Source of the DNA: Methylorubrum aminovorans
GTDB lineage: Bacteria > Pseudomonadota > Alphaproteobacteria > Rhizobiales > Beijerinckiaceae
Assembly (NCBI RefSeq): GCF_022179725.1
Contig: NZ_BPRC01000009.1
Location: 160,167 to 224,166 of the forward strand
Length of the DNA: 64,000 nucleotides
Reading direction: 5' to 3'
The stretch's first letter is position 1; each line of letters opens with the position of its first letter. The notes below the pieces were generated by a model. It did no database searches and had not been told where the DNA came from. It saw only the letters and a list, made by a program, of their open reading frames with translations. The translations under genes were made by a program, and so were the position numbers. Positions 37,069 through 45,925 of this stretch are shown one piece after another.

Positions 37069-37247
37069 CGATCGGAAATGGGAGCCTGGCGATGGATCGT
37101 TCGCCGGCTCGGCACCGGCATTGCCGGGCATATAGCGCGCAGACCCGACCGATCCGCGCGACAAATCGGCAGCTTGGTTCCCCTGCGGGAAATCTCCTCC
37201 CCATCAGCGGAGAGGAACAACCCAAGCGAAGACGGCGTCGGCCTTGC

Positions 37248-37994
37248 CTACGCCCCCATCTTCTCCACAAGCGCGTCGGACAGGGCGAAGTTGACGTAGA
37301 CGTTCTGCACGTCGTCCTGGTCCTCGATCACCTCGACGAGGCGGATCAGCTTCTCGCCGGTCTCGTCATCGACGTCGATGGTGTTCTGCGCCTTCCAGAT
37401 CAGACCCGTGCGGCGCGGTTCGCCGAACCGGCCTTCCAGCGCCTTCGACACGTCGCCGTAGGCATCCTGAGCGCAGATGACCTCGTGGCCCTCGGCATCC
37501 GAGCGCACGTCGTCGGCGCCGGCCTCGATGGCGGCCTCCAGCATCGTGTCGGCATCGGCGACGTCGGGGGCAAAGGCGATGACGCCGACGCGGTCGAACA
37601 TGAAGGCGACGGCGCCGGTCTCGGCGAGGCTTCCGCCGGACTTGGTGAAGGCCGAGCGCACGTCGCTCGCCGTACGGTTGCGGTTGTCGGTCTGCGCCTC
37701 GACGATCAGCGCGGCGCCGCCGGGGCCGTAGCCCTCGTAGCGGATCTCCTCGTAGTTCTCGCCTTCGTTTCCGGCCGCCTTTTTGATGGCGCGCTCGATG
37801 TTGTCCTTGGGCATGTTCTCGGCCCGGGCCGCGAGGATGGCGGCACGCAGGCGCGGGTTCATCGAGGGGTCGGGCGTGCCGAGCTTGGCCGCCACTGTGA
37901 TTTCGCGGGCGAGCTTGCTGAACACCTTGGAGCGGACCGCGTCGACGCGGCCCTTGCGGTGCATGATGTTCTTGAACTGGGAATGCCCGGCCAT
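37248..37994 (-). CDS. yebC: YebC/PmpR-family transcription or translation factor
   Basis: The 248-residue protein starts with the signature [22 protein letters not shown] and contains [21 protein letters not shown] and the [23 protein letters not shown] block. It is typical throughout its length. Family members act as DNA-binding regulators or as factors relieving ribosome stalling on polyprolines. It often neighbours ruvCAB, but here it is about 14 kb from ruvA, another sign that the ruv region has been broken up. Confidence 0.94.
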   Translation of the reverse strand: MAGHSQFKNIMHRKGRVDAVRSKVFSKLAREITVAAKLGTPDPSMNPRLRAAILAARAENMPKDNIERAIKKAAGNEGENYEEIRYEGYGPGGAALIVEAQTDNRNRTASDVRSAFTKSGGSLAETGAVAFMFDRVGVIAFAPDVADADTMLEAAIEAGADDVRSDAEGHEVICAQDAYGDVSKALEGRFGEPRRTGLIWKAQNTIDVDDETGEKLIRLVEVIEDQDDVQNVYVNFALSDALVEKMGA

Positions 37995-38123
37995 GGCGGG
38001 TTCATCTTCTCGTTCGTGCGGGCGGAGGGCTCCTTTGACGGGAAAGGATCCTCGACGTCGCGCGGGATGTGTCGGGGGCTCCGCTTATAGGCCGCCGCCG
38101 CCCCCCGAGGCAACGCGAGGCGG

Positions 38124-38342
38124 TTACGGCTCGGTCTCGATCGTCTTGGCGGCATGCCGCCCGATCCACCACGCGCCGTCCTCCCCTGCCGCGACAGCGA
38201 GGAAGCCGCCAAGCCAGAGGGCGGCGAGGTGGGGCCCGAGCGTGTCCTTGAAGGCGAAGAGGCCGACGAACCCTGCGGTGAGGGCGATGGAACCAGCGAG
38301 CGTCAGCAGCTTCAGCAGCATGATGGCGATCAGGATCGGCAC
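38124..38342 (-). CDS. Small membrane protein (72 aa)
   Basis: The start is taken as GTG 38342 because GGGAGG precedes it by four bases; an ATG at 38354 would add four residues. Two hydrophobic helices are visible (ILIAIMLLKLLTLAGSIALTAGF and LAALWLGGFLAVAAG, each interrupted by short loops). The C-terminal tail is polar (WWIGRHAAKTIETEP). Family unknown. Confidence 0.55.
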   Translation of the reverse strand: MPILIAIMLLKLLTLAGSIALTAGFVGLFAFKDTLGPHLAALWLGGFLAVAAGEDGAWWIGRHAAKTIETEP

Positions 38343-38455
38343 GTCGCCTCCCATCTTGCCCCGGCGCCGACGCTCGCCGGAAGCACGGCCGAGATGATAG
38401 ATCAGATGGGCGGCGACGAAACCCCCTCTTCACAATTTCCGGTTGGACGATTGCG

Positions 38456-38656
38456 ATGCCGACGACGCAAACGGGCAACTCCGGCCCGCGACGCAAGCCC
38501 TGGAGACTCGGTCTCGCCGTGCTCCTGGGCGCCCTGGCCGGCGCGACCCTGTTCCCGAGACCGGCCAAGGGTCGCGAGAGAAAAGGCGGCGCGCGGGTCG
38601 ATGTCAGGGCTGATCCTGCTCCAGCAAAGCCCGATAGCGCGCCGCGGAACGGCTGA
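38456..38656 (+). CDS. Possible small membrane-anchored protein (66 aa)
   Basis: A basic N-terminus (TGNSGPRRKPWR) is followed by one hydrophobic stretch (LGLAVLLGALAGATLF) and a charged tail. No convincing ribosome site is seen, and the 3' end overlaps the tail of the opposite-strand metallo-beta-lactamase gene by 53 bp. It may be a chance frame. Confidence 0.3.
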   Translation: MPTTQTGNSGPRRKPWRLGLAVLLGALAGATLFPRPAKGRERKGGARVDVRADPAPAKPDSAPRNG

Positions 38657-39416
38657 CGACGACGCTCGCCTCCTCCGTGATATGGAGGCCGAAGGCACCG
38701 TAGAGGCGGGCGAACGCCTTCTCTTCGAGCCGTTTCGCGATGCGGGCCACGGTGCCTCCCGAGAGCGGCAGCCAGTTCGGGTAGCTCCACAGGAAGGAGA
38801 CGCTCTTCCGGTCGGCGCCGGGTTGGACGATGTCGCCCGCGAGCACCGCGCCGCGCCCCTCCGCTCCGTCCCGCCAGTGCAGCACGGTGCCGCCGGGGAA
38901 GTGGCCGCCGAGACGCAGCAGGGTCAGGCCGGGAGCAAGAGCGCGCTCGTCCTCGGGCCAGAACACAACGCGGTCGTCGGGCCGCATCACCAATTCGCGG
39001 TCGCGGGCGTGGAGGTAGACCGGCGCGTCGAAGGCCGCGGCCCAGTCGGGCATGGTCGTGTAGTAGTGGGGATGCGAGATGGCGATGCCGGCAAGGCCGC
39101 CGAGCGCCCGCACCAGCGCGACTGTCGCCGGGTCGAGAAGCGCGAGGCAATCCCACAGGACATTGCCCTGCGGCGTCCGGATCAGGAAGGCACGCTGGCC
39201 GATGCCGAAATGGGGTTGGGTCTCGATCTCGAACAGGCCGGGCTCGACCTGCCGCCACGCATTGGCGTGATCGGCCGCGAGCGCCTCGGGCGTCGTCCAG
39301 CGCTGACCGGCAGCGGGCACGTATTGCCGCTCCTCGTCGCAGATCGGGCAGCGCTCGGGCGGGGTCGGGGCGTCGGGGAAGCTGGTCCCGCAGGTGACGC
39401 AAATCGGAATCGCCAC
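38604..39416 (-). CDS. MBL-fold metallohydrolase with N-terminal zinc ribbon
   Basis: The 270-residue protein starts at GTG 39416 (GGGAG eight bases upstream); a GTG at 39473 is the alternative. The N-terminus is a rubredoxin-like four-cysteine knuckle (CVTCGTSF then CPICDEERQYVP). The rest is a metallo-beta-lactamase fold with weakened motif 1 (ISHPHYYTTMPDWAAAF instead of HxHxDH), LRLGGHFPGGTVLHW and LAGDIVQPG. The HxHxDH change suggests altered metal binding. Function unknown; this zinc-ribbon/MBL architecture is recurrent in proteobacteria. Confidence 0.75.
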   Translation of the reverse strand: MAIPICVTCGTSFPDAPTPPERCPICDEERQYVPAAGQRWTTPEALAADHANAWRQVEPGLFEIETQPHFGIGQRAFLIRTPQGNVLWDCLALLDPATVALVRALGGLAGIAISHPHYYTTMPDWAAAFDAPVYLHARDRELVMRPDDRVVFWPEDERALAPGLTLLRLGGHFPGGTVLHWRDGAEGRGAVLAGDIVQPGADRKSVSFLWSYPNWLPLSGGTVARIAKRLEEKAFARLYGAFGLHITEEASVVVSRSAARYRALLEQDQP

Positions 39417-39447
39417 GGGCTCACTCCCGCTCTCATTCTCTGAACGC

Positions 39448-39660
39448 TCAGCCGCCGCGAGAGCCCTGACCACCCGCGGAGGCGGATTCCTCGCGCGGCG
39501 AGGATGTCTCCTCGTCGCGCTCAGCCGCCAGGTCGCCCGGTTCGGTCGGTGCCGGGGAGCGGTGCCCCGGCACCGGGGCGGCGACCGGGCGCTGCTCGTA
39601 GGTCCGGGCGCTCGGGGTCTCCACGGGATCGTCGGGGCGGGTCGCGTCGGTCGGGCTCAA
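39448..39660 (-). CDS. Small hydrophilic protein (70 aa)
   Basis: This frame begins at a TTG with GGAGA six bases upstream: MSPTDATRPDDPVETPSART. Pro, Glu, Arg and Ser dominate, with no hydrophobic core, and codon third positions are strongly GC. It ends 31 bp before the MBL gene on the same strand. The overlapping frame at 39521-39721 is a weaker alternative. Function unknown. Confidence 0.45.
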   Translation of the reverse strand: MSPTDATRPDDPVETPSARTYEQRPVAAPVPGHRSPAPTEPGDLAAERDEETSSPREESASAGGQGSRGG

Positions 39661-39832
39661 AGGTCGTCTCCGGGTCTTTTCGGTTGAAGAACCCCAGGAT
39701 CAGCCCGGTTCCCATTCGCAAGACACGCGCGGGATTTATTGGCGGACGCGCTCGCGAACCGGCTTGGCGCCGGGGCGTTTCACGGGGCAGAACTCGGGCT
39801 CCGCCCTCTGGCCCGCATAAGGCCCCACGACG

Positions 39833-40156
39833 ATGCCGCGCTCACTCTCCCTCATCCCTCACACCCTGTGTCTCGGCGCCGCCGTCTTCGGTCTTGCCGT
39901 CACCGCAGCCTCGGCACAGGAGCGGCCCTACACCCCTGCCCTCACCTGCGCCGCGGTGCAGGCGCTGGTGGCCCGGCAGGGTCGCGTCGTGCTCGCCACG
40001 AGCCCCCACGCCTATGAGGCGGTGCATTACAAGAGCGGCGATTGCCGGAACGAAGTGACCGCCCGACCCGCGTTCGAGCCGACCCTCGACGACCCGAACT
40101 GCTTCGCCGGCTATCGCTGCGTTCAGCGCAACAACAGCGACAACTCGGCCCGCTAA
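39833..40156 (+). CDS. Small exported protein with paired cysteines
   Basis: This 107-residue protein has a signal peptide (MPRSLSLIPHTLCLGAAVFG, cleavage near ASAQ). The mature domain has TCAAVQALVARQGRVVLATS, with a Cys near its start, and three more cysteines later (GDCRNE, PNCFAGYRC). This suggests two disulphides. It resembles a widespread uncharacterised rhizobial periplasmic family. The gene converges on the acetyltransferase gene, with 51 bp between stops. Confidence 0.7.
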   Translation: MPRSLSLIPHTLCLGAAVFGLAVTAASAQERPYTPALTCAAVQALVARQGRVVLATSPHAYEAVHYKSGDCRNEVTARPAFEPTLDDPNCFAGYRCVQRNNSDNSAR

Positions 40157-40207
40157 GCCCCGCTGAGGGCTTGCCAAGGCCCGGAAAGCCCCTCGGGCGC
40201 GGTGTCA

Positions 40208-41371
40208 TCAGCCCCGCCGCAGCAGCCGCTTGGCCTCGGCCCTGGCGCGATGCTCGAACCGGGCGAGGCGCAACCGCCGCTCCAGGGAGATCCGGCCGGC
40301 GCCCGGCGGCAGGGCAATGATCTCGGCGATGGTCTCGCGCTCGGGGTAAAGACTCTCCAGCGCCGAGCCCGGCATCGTCGCCGAGTCGAGCCGCCCGGCA
40401 AATTCCTCCGTGTGCAACGCGCGCACGATGGCGTCCTCCAGCACGAGGCCGGGAGCCTGGGCGCGCAGACCTTCGTCGTAGGCGGTCTTGAGCAGGTAGG
40501 CGGTCCCGCCGCAGACCAGGGCGAGGCTCGCCGCGACCGTCCGACCGTCGAGGCGCAGCCCGTCGGCTCGAACCGTCACCGGCCCCTTCTGCGGCCGGAA
40601 CAGGGTGCGGGCGAAGGCCTCCGTCCGCGGGCGGCTTCGCAGGGCCGTGCCGGCCTCGCCCTTCCAGCCAGCGGCCTCGAGGGCGAGGAAATCTTCCAGC
40701 GCCCGCTCCAGCGCCGTCCCCTCCGTCGCACTCTCGACGATCAGCGTTCCCGCCTCCTCCAGCCGGCGACGGCGGCGGCGCAGGTCCTTGAGGCGGCTTT
40801 TGTGGGGATGGCCGGCAAGGAAGGCGTCGTAATCGGCCCGCCGGTCGAGAACCGGGCGCTCGAATTGCGCGACGGTACCGGTCTGCCAGCCGGCCCGTCC
40901 CATGGCGGTGAGGAGCCCGGCCCCGAGGCGGGTCTCGACGGCAAGCAGCGGCCAGCGCCAGGGCCGCCCGCCCGAGGCGCGCGCGAGGCCCTCGACCAGG
41001 GCGTCGAGCCGCCCTTCCAGGCCGGGACCGTCGGCGACGAGGGGTGTGGTCGACGTGACGTAGGGCGAGTGGAAGGGCTGCGCGACCGCCGCGCCGAGGC
41101 CGGTGATGTCGGGTCGCAGGCCGAAGGGCAGCAATGCCGCGATGTGCCCTCGCTCGCGGACGACCACCGCCGAAAGGCGGGGCGCGCACAGGCCATGAGC
41201 GCGGTGCGCCGCGACGACCGCCCGCGCGTAGAACGGGTGGGGTGCGACGGCTCGGACGGCCAGCGCATCCCAGGCCGCCGCCTCCGCCGCGAGCGCGGCG
41301 ACGGGCTCGACGGCCATGTCGAACGGTCCGGAGAGAGAGTCGGACGGCCCGGAAAGGGACAAGGCGCGCAT
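40208..41371 (-). CDS. GNAT-type acetyltransferase (BioF2/CelD-like)
   Basis: The 387-residue protein starts at ATG 41371, whose TGATG overlaps the stop of the upstream flippase gene; a start six codons earlier exists. Its duplicated GNAT fold is recognised by HKSRLKDLRRRRRRLEE, FLALEAAGWKGEAGTAL and VAASLALVCGGTAYLLKTAYDE, blocks typical of the BioF2-like domain in exopolysaccharide clusters. It probably transfers an acyl group during cell-surface polysaccharide synthesis; donor and acceptor are unknown. Tight coupling to the flippase supports a glycan role. Confidence 0.75.
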   Translation of the reverse strand: MRALSLSGPSDSLSGPFDMAVEPVAALAAEAAAWDALAVRAVAPHPFYARAVVAAHRAHGLCAPRLSAVVVRERGHIAALLPFGLRPDITGLGAAVAQPFHSPYVTSTTPLVADGPGLEGRLDALVEGLARASGGRPWRWPLLAVETRLGAGLLTAMGRAGWQTGTVAQFERPVLDRRADYDAFLAGHPHKSRLKDLRRRRRRLEEAGTLIVESATEGTALERALEDFLALEAAGWKGEAGTALRSRPRTEAFARTLFRPQKGPVTVRADGLRLDGRTVAASLALVCGGTAYLLKTAYDEGLRAQAPGLVLEDAIVRALHTEEFAGRLDSATMPGSALESLYPERETIAEIIALPPGAGRISLERRLRLARFEHRARAEAKRLLRRG

Positions 41372-42747
41372 CACCGGGCGGCACTCCATTGGGGAAACCC
41401 GACGACCGGCGTCGCGAGGCCGTGAAGGGAGCGGGCGCCGAGCGCCAGAACGAACCCGCGCAGGGTTTGGGCGAGTGCCACCGCGATCGCCGCCCCGGCG
41501 ACGCCGAGCCAGGGGACCAGGGCGAGGCAGAGTCCGACGGCGAGGATCAGCATCGCCAGGGTGATCCCGGCGCAGAGCCGCTCGCCGCCGAGCATGGTCA
41601 GCACGTCCTCGGCGGGTCCGAACAGGCTCGCCGCGACGCTACCGGCCACGAGGATCGCCAGCACCGGCAGGCTGGCGCGAAACCCCGCGCCGAACAGGCC
41701 GAGCAGCAGCGGCGACACCGCGAGGATGGCAAGGCCGACGCCGGCCGTGGCGAGAAACGTCCAGCGCGCCTGCATCCGCACAAGACCGGCGAGCCCGGCC
41801 TCGTCGCCCCGCGCGCGGGCGGCGGCGAGGCGCTGGGCCGTGGTGGCCGAGGCCGCGTAGTGCACGAAGGCGACGAATTGCTGGATGCGGGTGGCGGCGA
41901 AGTACAGGCCGACGGCCTCCGGGGCTGCGAGGAAGCCGAGGATCACCACATCGACGAAGCCGAAGGCGCTGGCGGCGAGGTCGCCCGCCGCGATCGGCAG
42001 GCAGGCGGTGAGCCACAGCCGCCAGCGGTAGAGGCGCGGGCCGGGCGGCAGATGCCGGCGCAGGCGCGCCAGCAGCAGCCCGGCCTGAACGGCGGCGGCG
42101 AGGCCGGTCGCGGCCAGCGTGCAGGCGATCGCGACCCAGGCCTCGGCCGGGGCGCCCGCAAGCACGGCGCCGATCATCGCGACCATGATCAGGGCTTGGC
42201 GCAGCAGGTAGGGCGGCGCGATGGCGAGCAATGGCCAGCCCTGGCTGCGGGCCACGCCCTCGAGATAGTCCTGGAAGGCGAAGAGCGGCACGACCAGAGC
42301 CGCGACGAGGATCGGCGTGCCGTAGAGGCCCGCGAGCAGGCCCCCCTGCAAGAGAGCCACGGCGAGACCGCCGAGCGACAGCACGAGCCCGCCGCCGAGG
42401 CTCGCCAGCGCCCCGCCGAGGAGGAAACCGCGCACGCTGTCGAGTCGGTCTGTTGCTTGATCGGCGGGCAGGAAGCGGCAGGCGCCCTGGGACAGGCCGA
42501 AGGTCGCGGTGTGGCCGAGAATGGCGATCCAGACCCAGACGGTGGCGAAGATCCCGTATTCCGCGCCGCCCATCATCCGGGCCATCAGGACCTGCGCCCC
42601 GTAGGCGAACCCGGCCGCGCCGATGCGGACCGCGAACACGCCGAGCGCGGAGGCGGCGGGCGTGGCGCGCGCCGCACGAACCCGGACGAGAAGCGTCTCG
42701 AACGAGGAGGGCGGGAGGCCGCCCGCGATCACCTTGTCCGCTGCCAT
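41371..42747 (-). CDS. Polysaccharide flippase (MATE/Wzx-like)
   Basis: This 458-residue integral membrane protein shows about 12-14 hydrophobic helices and the pattern of the oligosaccharide flippase/MVIN superfamily (GAAGFAYGAQVLMARMMGGAEYG near the start, ALGVFAVRI). It would flip lipid-linked sugars across the inner membrane. The N-terminal 30 residues are cytoplasmic. It is translationally coupled to the downstream acetyltransferase (one-base TGATG overlap). Glycosyltransferases are not in the window. Confidence 0.8.
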   Translation of the reverse strand: MAADKVIAGGLPPSSFETLLVRVRAARATPAASALGVFAVRIGAAGFAYGAQVLMARMMGGAEYGIFATVWVWIAILGHTATFGLSQGACRFLPADQATDRLDSVRGFLLGGALASLGGGLVLSLGGLAVALLQGGLLAGLYGTPILVAALVVPLFAFQDYLEGVARSQGWPLLAIAPPYLLRQALIMVAMIGAVLAGAPAEAWVAIACTLAATGLAAAVQAGLLLARLRRHLPPGPRLYRWRLWLTACLPIAAGDLAASAFGFVDVVILGFLAAPEAVGLYFAATRIQQFVAFVHYAASATTAQRLAAARARGDEAGLAGLVRMQARWTFLATAGVGLAILAVSPLLLGLFGAGFRASLPVLAILVAGSVAASLFGPAEDVLTMLGGERLCAGITLAMLILAVGLCLALVPWLGVAGAAIAVALAQTLRGFVLALGARSLHGLATPVVGFPQWSAAR

Positions 42748-42863
42748 GGGGCGCCATCCGGAAGGGCGCCGGGCGCAGATGTGGCCGGCACGCTCGGCGA
42801 TCAGCCTACGAAGCGCGGGATTGCAAGCCGGTTAAGAGCACCTGATAAAACGCCCGTGCCGTC

Positions 42864-43829
42864 TTACGGCTGTTTCGGGGTCGGGCCGGCGCCGGGTGTC
42901 CCGGTCTGGGCCGGATCGGTCTTCGGGACCTCGGATGTGGCGTGATCCGTCTTCACCGCATCCGACTTGCCCGCATCCTTGGCCGCATCCGGCTGCAGCA
43001 GCGACAGGGTGATCGCCCGCGTGGCGTGCTCGGCCATGCAGCGCAAGCCCAGATCGTTGAGCCGGAAATGACGGCCCAGCATGTGCGCCTCGGTGGTGCG
43101 CTGGGTCGAGAGGAAGCGCATCGCCGCGTAGCGGTGGACCAGCGGCACCGCCTCGCGGCGGGCCACATCCTGCACTGTTCGCACCATCTGCGTGTAATAG
43201 GCGTCGTCGGCCAGGCTCTCGGTGAAGACAGGGTCGATCAGCACGATGTCGATGCCGTGCGACTTCACCCACTGCACCGACTCGTCGAGCGCCTCGCCGA
43301 AGGCCTCGATATCAACGCGGGCCAGCGCATCGTTGGTGCCGACCTGCCAGACCACGAGGTCCGGCTCCATCTCGGCCACCATGGACCGGAGCCGCTCGCC
43401 CGCCCCGCTCGCCACCTCGCCGGGCAGGCCGCGGGCCTCGACCTCGATCTGGACGTCGGGCAGCGCCTGCTCGAGGGCGTTCTCCAGCTTCACCGGGTAG
43501 CTCGCGGAGGCGCCGAGCCCCGCCGAGGAGGACCCGATCGAGAGGACGTGGATCACACGCTTCTCTTTGAGCGCCGCCTTGACCGCCTTGAGGCGGGCCA
43601 GGGTGTAGAGCTTCGAGCCCGGCACCCGGCATTCGGGCGACAGGCTGAGGTCGAGCGCCTCGACCGTCGCGGTCTCCGGCGCGGCCGGCATCGGTGCGGC
43701 GCCCGAGGTCTCGCCGAGGGCGGGCGAGACGAGACTCAGGCCGAGGAGGACGGCGAGTCGGCGGGCGAGGCGGTGTCGGGAGCCTTGCGCGTCGGCCGCG
43801 GTCTGCGGGAACGCCATTCGACGAACCAT
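42864..43829 (-). CDS. SGNH/GDSL-family hydrolase, exported
   Basis: The 321-residue protein starts at ATG 43829 or 43817; both precede the only hydrophobic segment (LAVLLGLSLVSPALG, a signal peptide). SGNH blocks are present: the nucleophile in SIGSSSAGLG, the Gly of block II around ARGLPGE, GTNDA as block III, and the C-terminal His in LGRHFRLND. The final 40 residues are a Lys/Pro/Thr-rich tail. Its 5' end overlaps the OpgC gene by 82-94 bp in a different frame. It is probably an esterase acting on O-acylated cell-surface glycans (inference). Confidence 0.83.
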   Translation of the reverse strand: MVRRMAFPQTAADAQGSRHRLARRLAVLLGLSLVSPALGETSGAAPMPAAPETATVEALDLSLSPECRVPGSKLYTLARLKAVKAALKEKRVIHVLSIGSSSAGLGASASYPVKLENALEQALPDVQIEVEARGLPGEVASGAGERLRSMVAEMEPDLVVWQVGTNDALARVDIEAFGEALDESVQWVKSHGIDIVLIDPVFTESLADDAYYTQMVRTVQDVARREAVPLVHRYAAMRFLSTQRTTEAHMLGRHFRLNDLGLRCMAEHATRAITLSLLQPDAAKDAGKSDAVKTDHATSEVPKTDPAQTGTPGAGPTPKQP

Positions 43830-44875
43830 GCGGTGAAACCCAGTGCGATCAGGCCGAAGCCTACGACCGAAATGTCAACGAAGATACCGCCACCGGTTTG
43901 GAAGCGCACGAACTGTCCGCCCAGGCTCAACAGCGATCCCATCGAGAACACGGCCAGCGAGTTGCGCCCCAAACCCGACAGAAACCGGGCAAGGCGCCCG
44001 ACATATGGGGCGATGAGGGCGTAGACGCCCTGGAAAGCCAGCACCATGCCGCAGAAATGGATCAGCCGCGCGGGCGAGAGGTAGGTCTTGTCGAAGGTGA
44101 AGACGAGGCGCGGGTCGGGCGCCAGCATCGGATCGGGCCGCAAATCGAGCACCGCGAGCACGACGCCGACGAAGACGATGACGACGCCGAGCGGCATCAA
44201 CCGCGGCCAGAGTCGCCGCAGCCGCTCCGAGCCGTGGGTCGCCTCGTTGGCGAGGAAGCCCAGCACCAGCAGCAATTGCCAGCAGAGCGGGTCGAAGAAC
44301 CAGTCGCCCTCGCCCGGCCAGGAGGGGAAGTTCCACTCGAAGACGAGGCTCGCGCCGTAGAGCGAGAGCGACAGCGCCAGGAGCAGGACCCGGCTGACGC
44401 GGCCGATCAGCACCACGGCCGGCGCGATGGCGATCAGCACCACGTAGAGCGGCAGGATGTTGAAGAAGCCGAGCTGATGGGTGAGCAGAACAACGCCGAC
44501 CATGGTCTGGATCGGGTCGGCGAAGAAGCCGCCGGCATTGTGCCATTCGAGGATCAGCGGGTTGTCGAGATAGAGCGCGCAGCCGGCGATCATCGCGAGC
44601 GCCAGCGCCATGATGGTGATCTGCGCCCGGTACACCTCGACGGTGCGCGACAGGAGCCGCAGCACGGTGACGAGGCGCGGCTCCGGCAGGCCGTCACGCC
44701 CACGGGTGGCGAGCCCGATCGACCAGCCGGCCAGGAACACGAACAGCTCGGCGGCATCCGAGATGCCGTATTGCGAGAAGGTGTAGCGCTCGAAGAAATT
44801 GCCGGGGATGTGGTTGATGAAAATCGTCACCAGCGCGAAGCCGCGCCAGAAATCGATCGCGTTCGGCTCGCGCAT
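43736..44875 (-). CDS. opgC: OpgC-family membrane acyltransferase
   Basis: The 379-residue protein starts at ATG 44875 (MREPNAIDFWRGFALVTIFINHIPG). That first segment carries the acyltransferase-3/OpgC signature with the conserved His in INHIPG. About ten TM helices follow (for example ITIMALALAMIAGCALYL and LPLYVVLIAIAPAVVLIG). OpgC adds succinyl or other acyl groups to periplasmic glucans. The C-terminus is a disordered Arg/Pro/Ser tail that overlaps the SGNH hydrolase start. Transferase next to hydrolase suggests paired modification of the same glycan. Confidence 0.87.
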   Translation of the reverse strand: MREPNAIDFWRGFALVTIFINHIPGNFFERYTFSQYGISDAAELFVFLAGWSIGLATRGRDGLPEPRLVTVLRLLSRTVEVYRAQITIMALALAMIAGCALYLDNPLILEWHNAGGFFADPIQTMVGVVLLTHQLGFFNILPLYVVLIAIAPAVVLIGRVSRVLLLALSLSLYGASLVFEWNFPSWPGEGDWFFDPLCWQLLLVLGFLANEATHGSERLRRLWPRLMPLGVVIVFVGVVLAVLDLRPDPMLAPDPRLVFTFDKTYLSPARLIHFCGMVLAFQGVYALIAPYVGRLARFLSGLGRNSLAVFSMGSLLSLGGQFVRFQTGGGIFVDISVVGFGLIALGFTAWFVEWRSRRPRPTRKAPDTASPADSPSSSA

Positions 44876-45063
44876 CAGGCTCCACGGTCCGGCGGTGTGA
44901 CGTCGAAGTGGTCGGTCGCGGCCTCCCACGCGGCGCGCGAGGCGACCGGTGCGGCGCCGTTCCGGGACCCGCGACCCGGAGCGGAAGGCGGCCGTCCTGA
45001 TAGACTGCACCGGGGCGGGTTGGGAAGCGGAACCGCGGTGACGCGGACGCGATAACGGCCCTC

Positions 45064-45124
45064 AGAGCATCATCCCGAGAGGCGGTCGCCGGCTTTCGGA
45101 AAAAGATGATGTAAAAACAACGAT
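45064..45124. repeat. Palindromic repeat, family 2, second copy
   Basis: AGAGCATCATCCCGAGAGGC is followed by GGTCGCCGGCTTTCGGAAAA and AGATGATG. These are the same words and order as the copy at 23566-23639. It fills the gap between opgC and the cbbY terminator hairpin. Confidence 0.7.
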
Positions 45125-45167
45125 CTAAAGCTTCGTCCTGGATCCAATATCCAGGACGAAGCTTTAG
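45125..45167 (-). terminator. Perfect 19-bp hairpin terminating the rpe-cbbY transcript
   Basis: CTAAAGCTTCGTCCTGGAT and its exact reverse complement are separated by five bases. Reading leftward, the hairpin includes the cbbY stop codon and is followed by ATCGTTGTTTTTAC, a U-rich tail. This is the longest perfect hairpin I noticed in the window. It is AT-richer than its surroundings and abuts a family-2 repeat, so it may be part of that mobile-type element. Confidence 0.7.
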
Positions 45168-45925
45168 GCCGCTCCGCGCAGGTGCCCCGCATGCCAGTCG
45201 CGCAGTGCTTCCAGCGTCACGACGCCGCCCGGCCAGACATGGCCCTGGAGGTGCTGGTGGGGCGCGTCCGGCTCGCCGAGATCGGAAACGGCGGAGAAGG
45301 CGCCGTCGAGGCGGTGGCTCTGTGTGTAGCGGCTGCGCGTGGCGAGCACCGGCAGGCCGGCGGCGAGTGCCGAGCGGATGCCGGCCGCCGAATCCTCGAA
45401 CGCGATCGCCTCGGACGGATCGATGCCGAGGCGGTGGACGGCGAGCGCGAAGATGTCGGGGGCGGGCTTCTTTTGCGCCGCCTCGTCGCCGGCGGCGATC
45501 ACATCGAAGGGTTGCGCGTCGCCCGGAAAGTTGAGCCTGAGAAGCAGATCGATGTTCGGCCGGCTGGTGGTGGTGGCCACCGCCAGCCGCACGCCCTGCG
45601 CCCGCGCCTCCTCGACCAGGCGCCGCACGCCGGGCCGCAACGAAAGGCCGCCGCTCTGGGCCAGTTCGCCGTAGAAGCGCGTCTTGAGATCGTGGATCTC
45701 CGGCATCCGCACTTTCAGCGCCTCCGCCTCCTCGGCGTGGAAGCGCTCGATGTAGTGGACCAGCCGCTCCTTGCCGCCCATCACCTTGAGCAGTTCGGCG
45801 TAGAGTTCCGGCGACCACTGCCAGGGCAGGCCGAGCGCCTGGAAAGCGCGGTTGAAGCCCTGGCGGTGAAGGTCTTCGGTCTCGGCGAGCGTTCCGTCGA
45901 CGTCGAAGATCAGTGCCCTCAGCAT
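45164..45925 (-). CDS. cbbY: HAD-family phosphatase, CbbY-like
   Basis: This 253-residue haloacid dehalogenase-type phosphatase has motif I in [16 protein letters not shown], a helical cap with the [11 protein letters not shown] element, and motif III/IV in [12 protein letters not shown] and [16 protein letters not shown]. It aligns with CbbY, which removes xylulose 1,5-bisphosphate, a by-product inhibitor related to RuBP. It overlaps rpe by seven bases, so the two are coupled. With no RuBisCO in view, a housekeeping role for sugar bisphosphates is plausible. Confidence 0.87.
   Translation of the reverse strand: MLRALIFDVDGTLAETEDLHRQGFNRAFQALGLPWQWSPELYAELLKVMGGKERLVHYIERFHAEEAEALKVRMPEIHDLKTRFYGELAQSGGLSLRPGVRRLVEEARAQGVRLAVATTTSRPNIDLLLRLNFPGDAQPFDVIAAGDEAAQKKPAPDIFALAVHRLGIDPSEAIAFEDSAAGIRSALAAGLPVLATRSRYTQSHRLDGAFSAVSDLGEPDAPHQHLQGHVWPGGVVTLEALRDWHAGHLRGAA

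Noticed and set aside
39521..39721. 66-residue minus-strand frame overlapping the 70-residue one
   Set aside because: Codon third-position pattern and ribosome site are better in the overlapping frame that ends at 39448.
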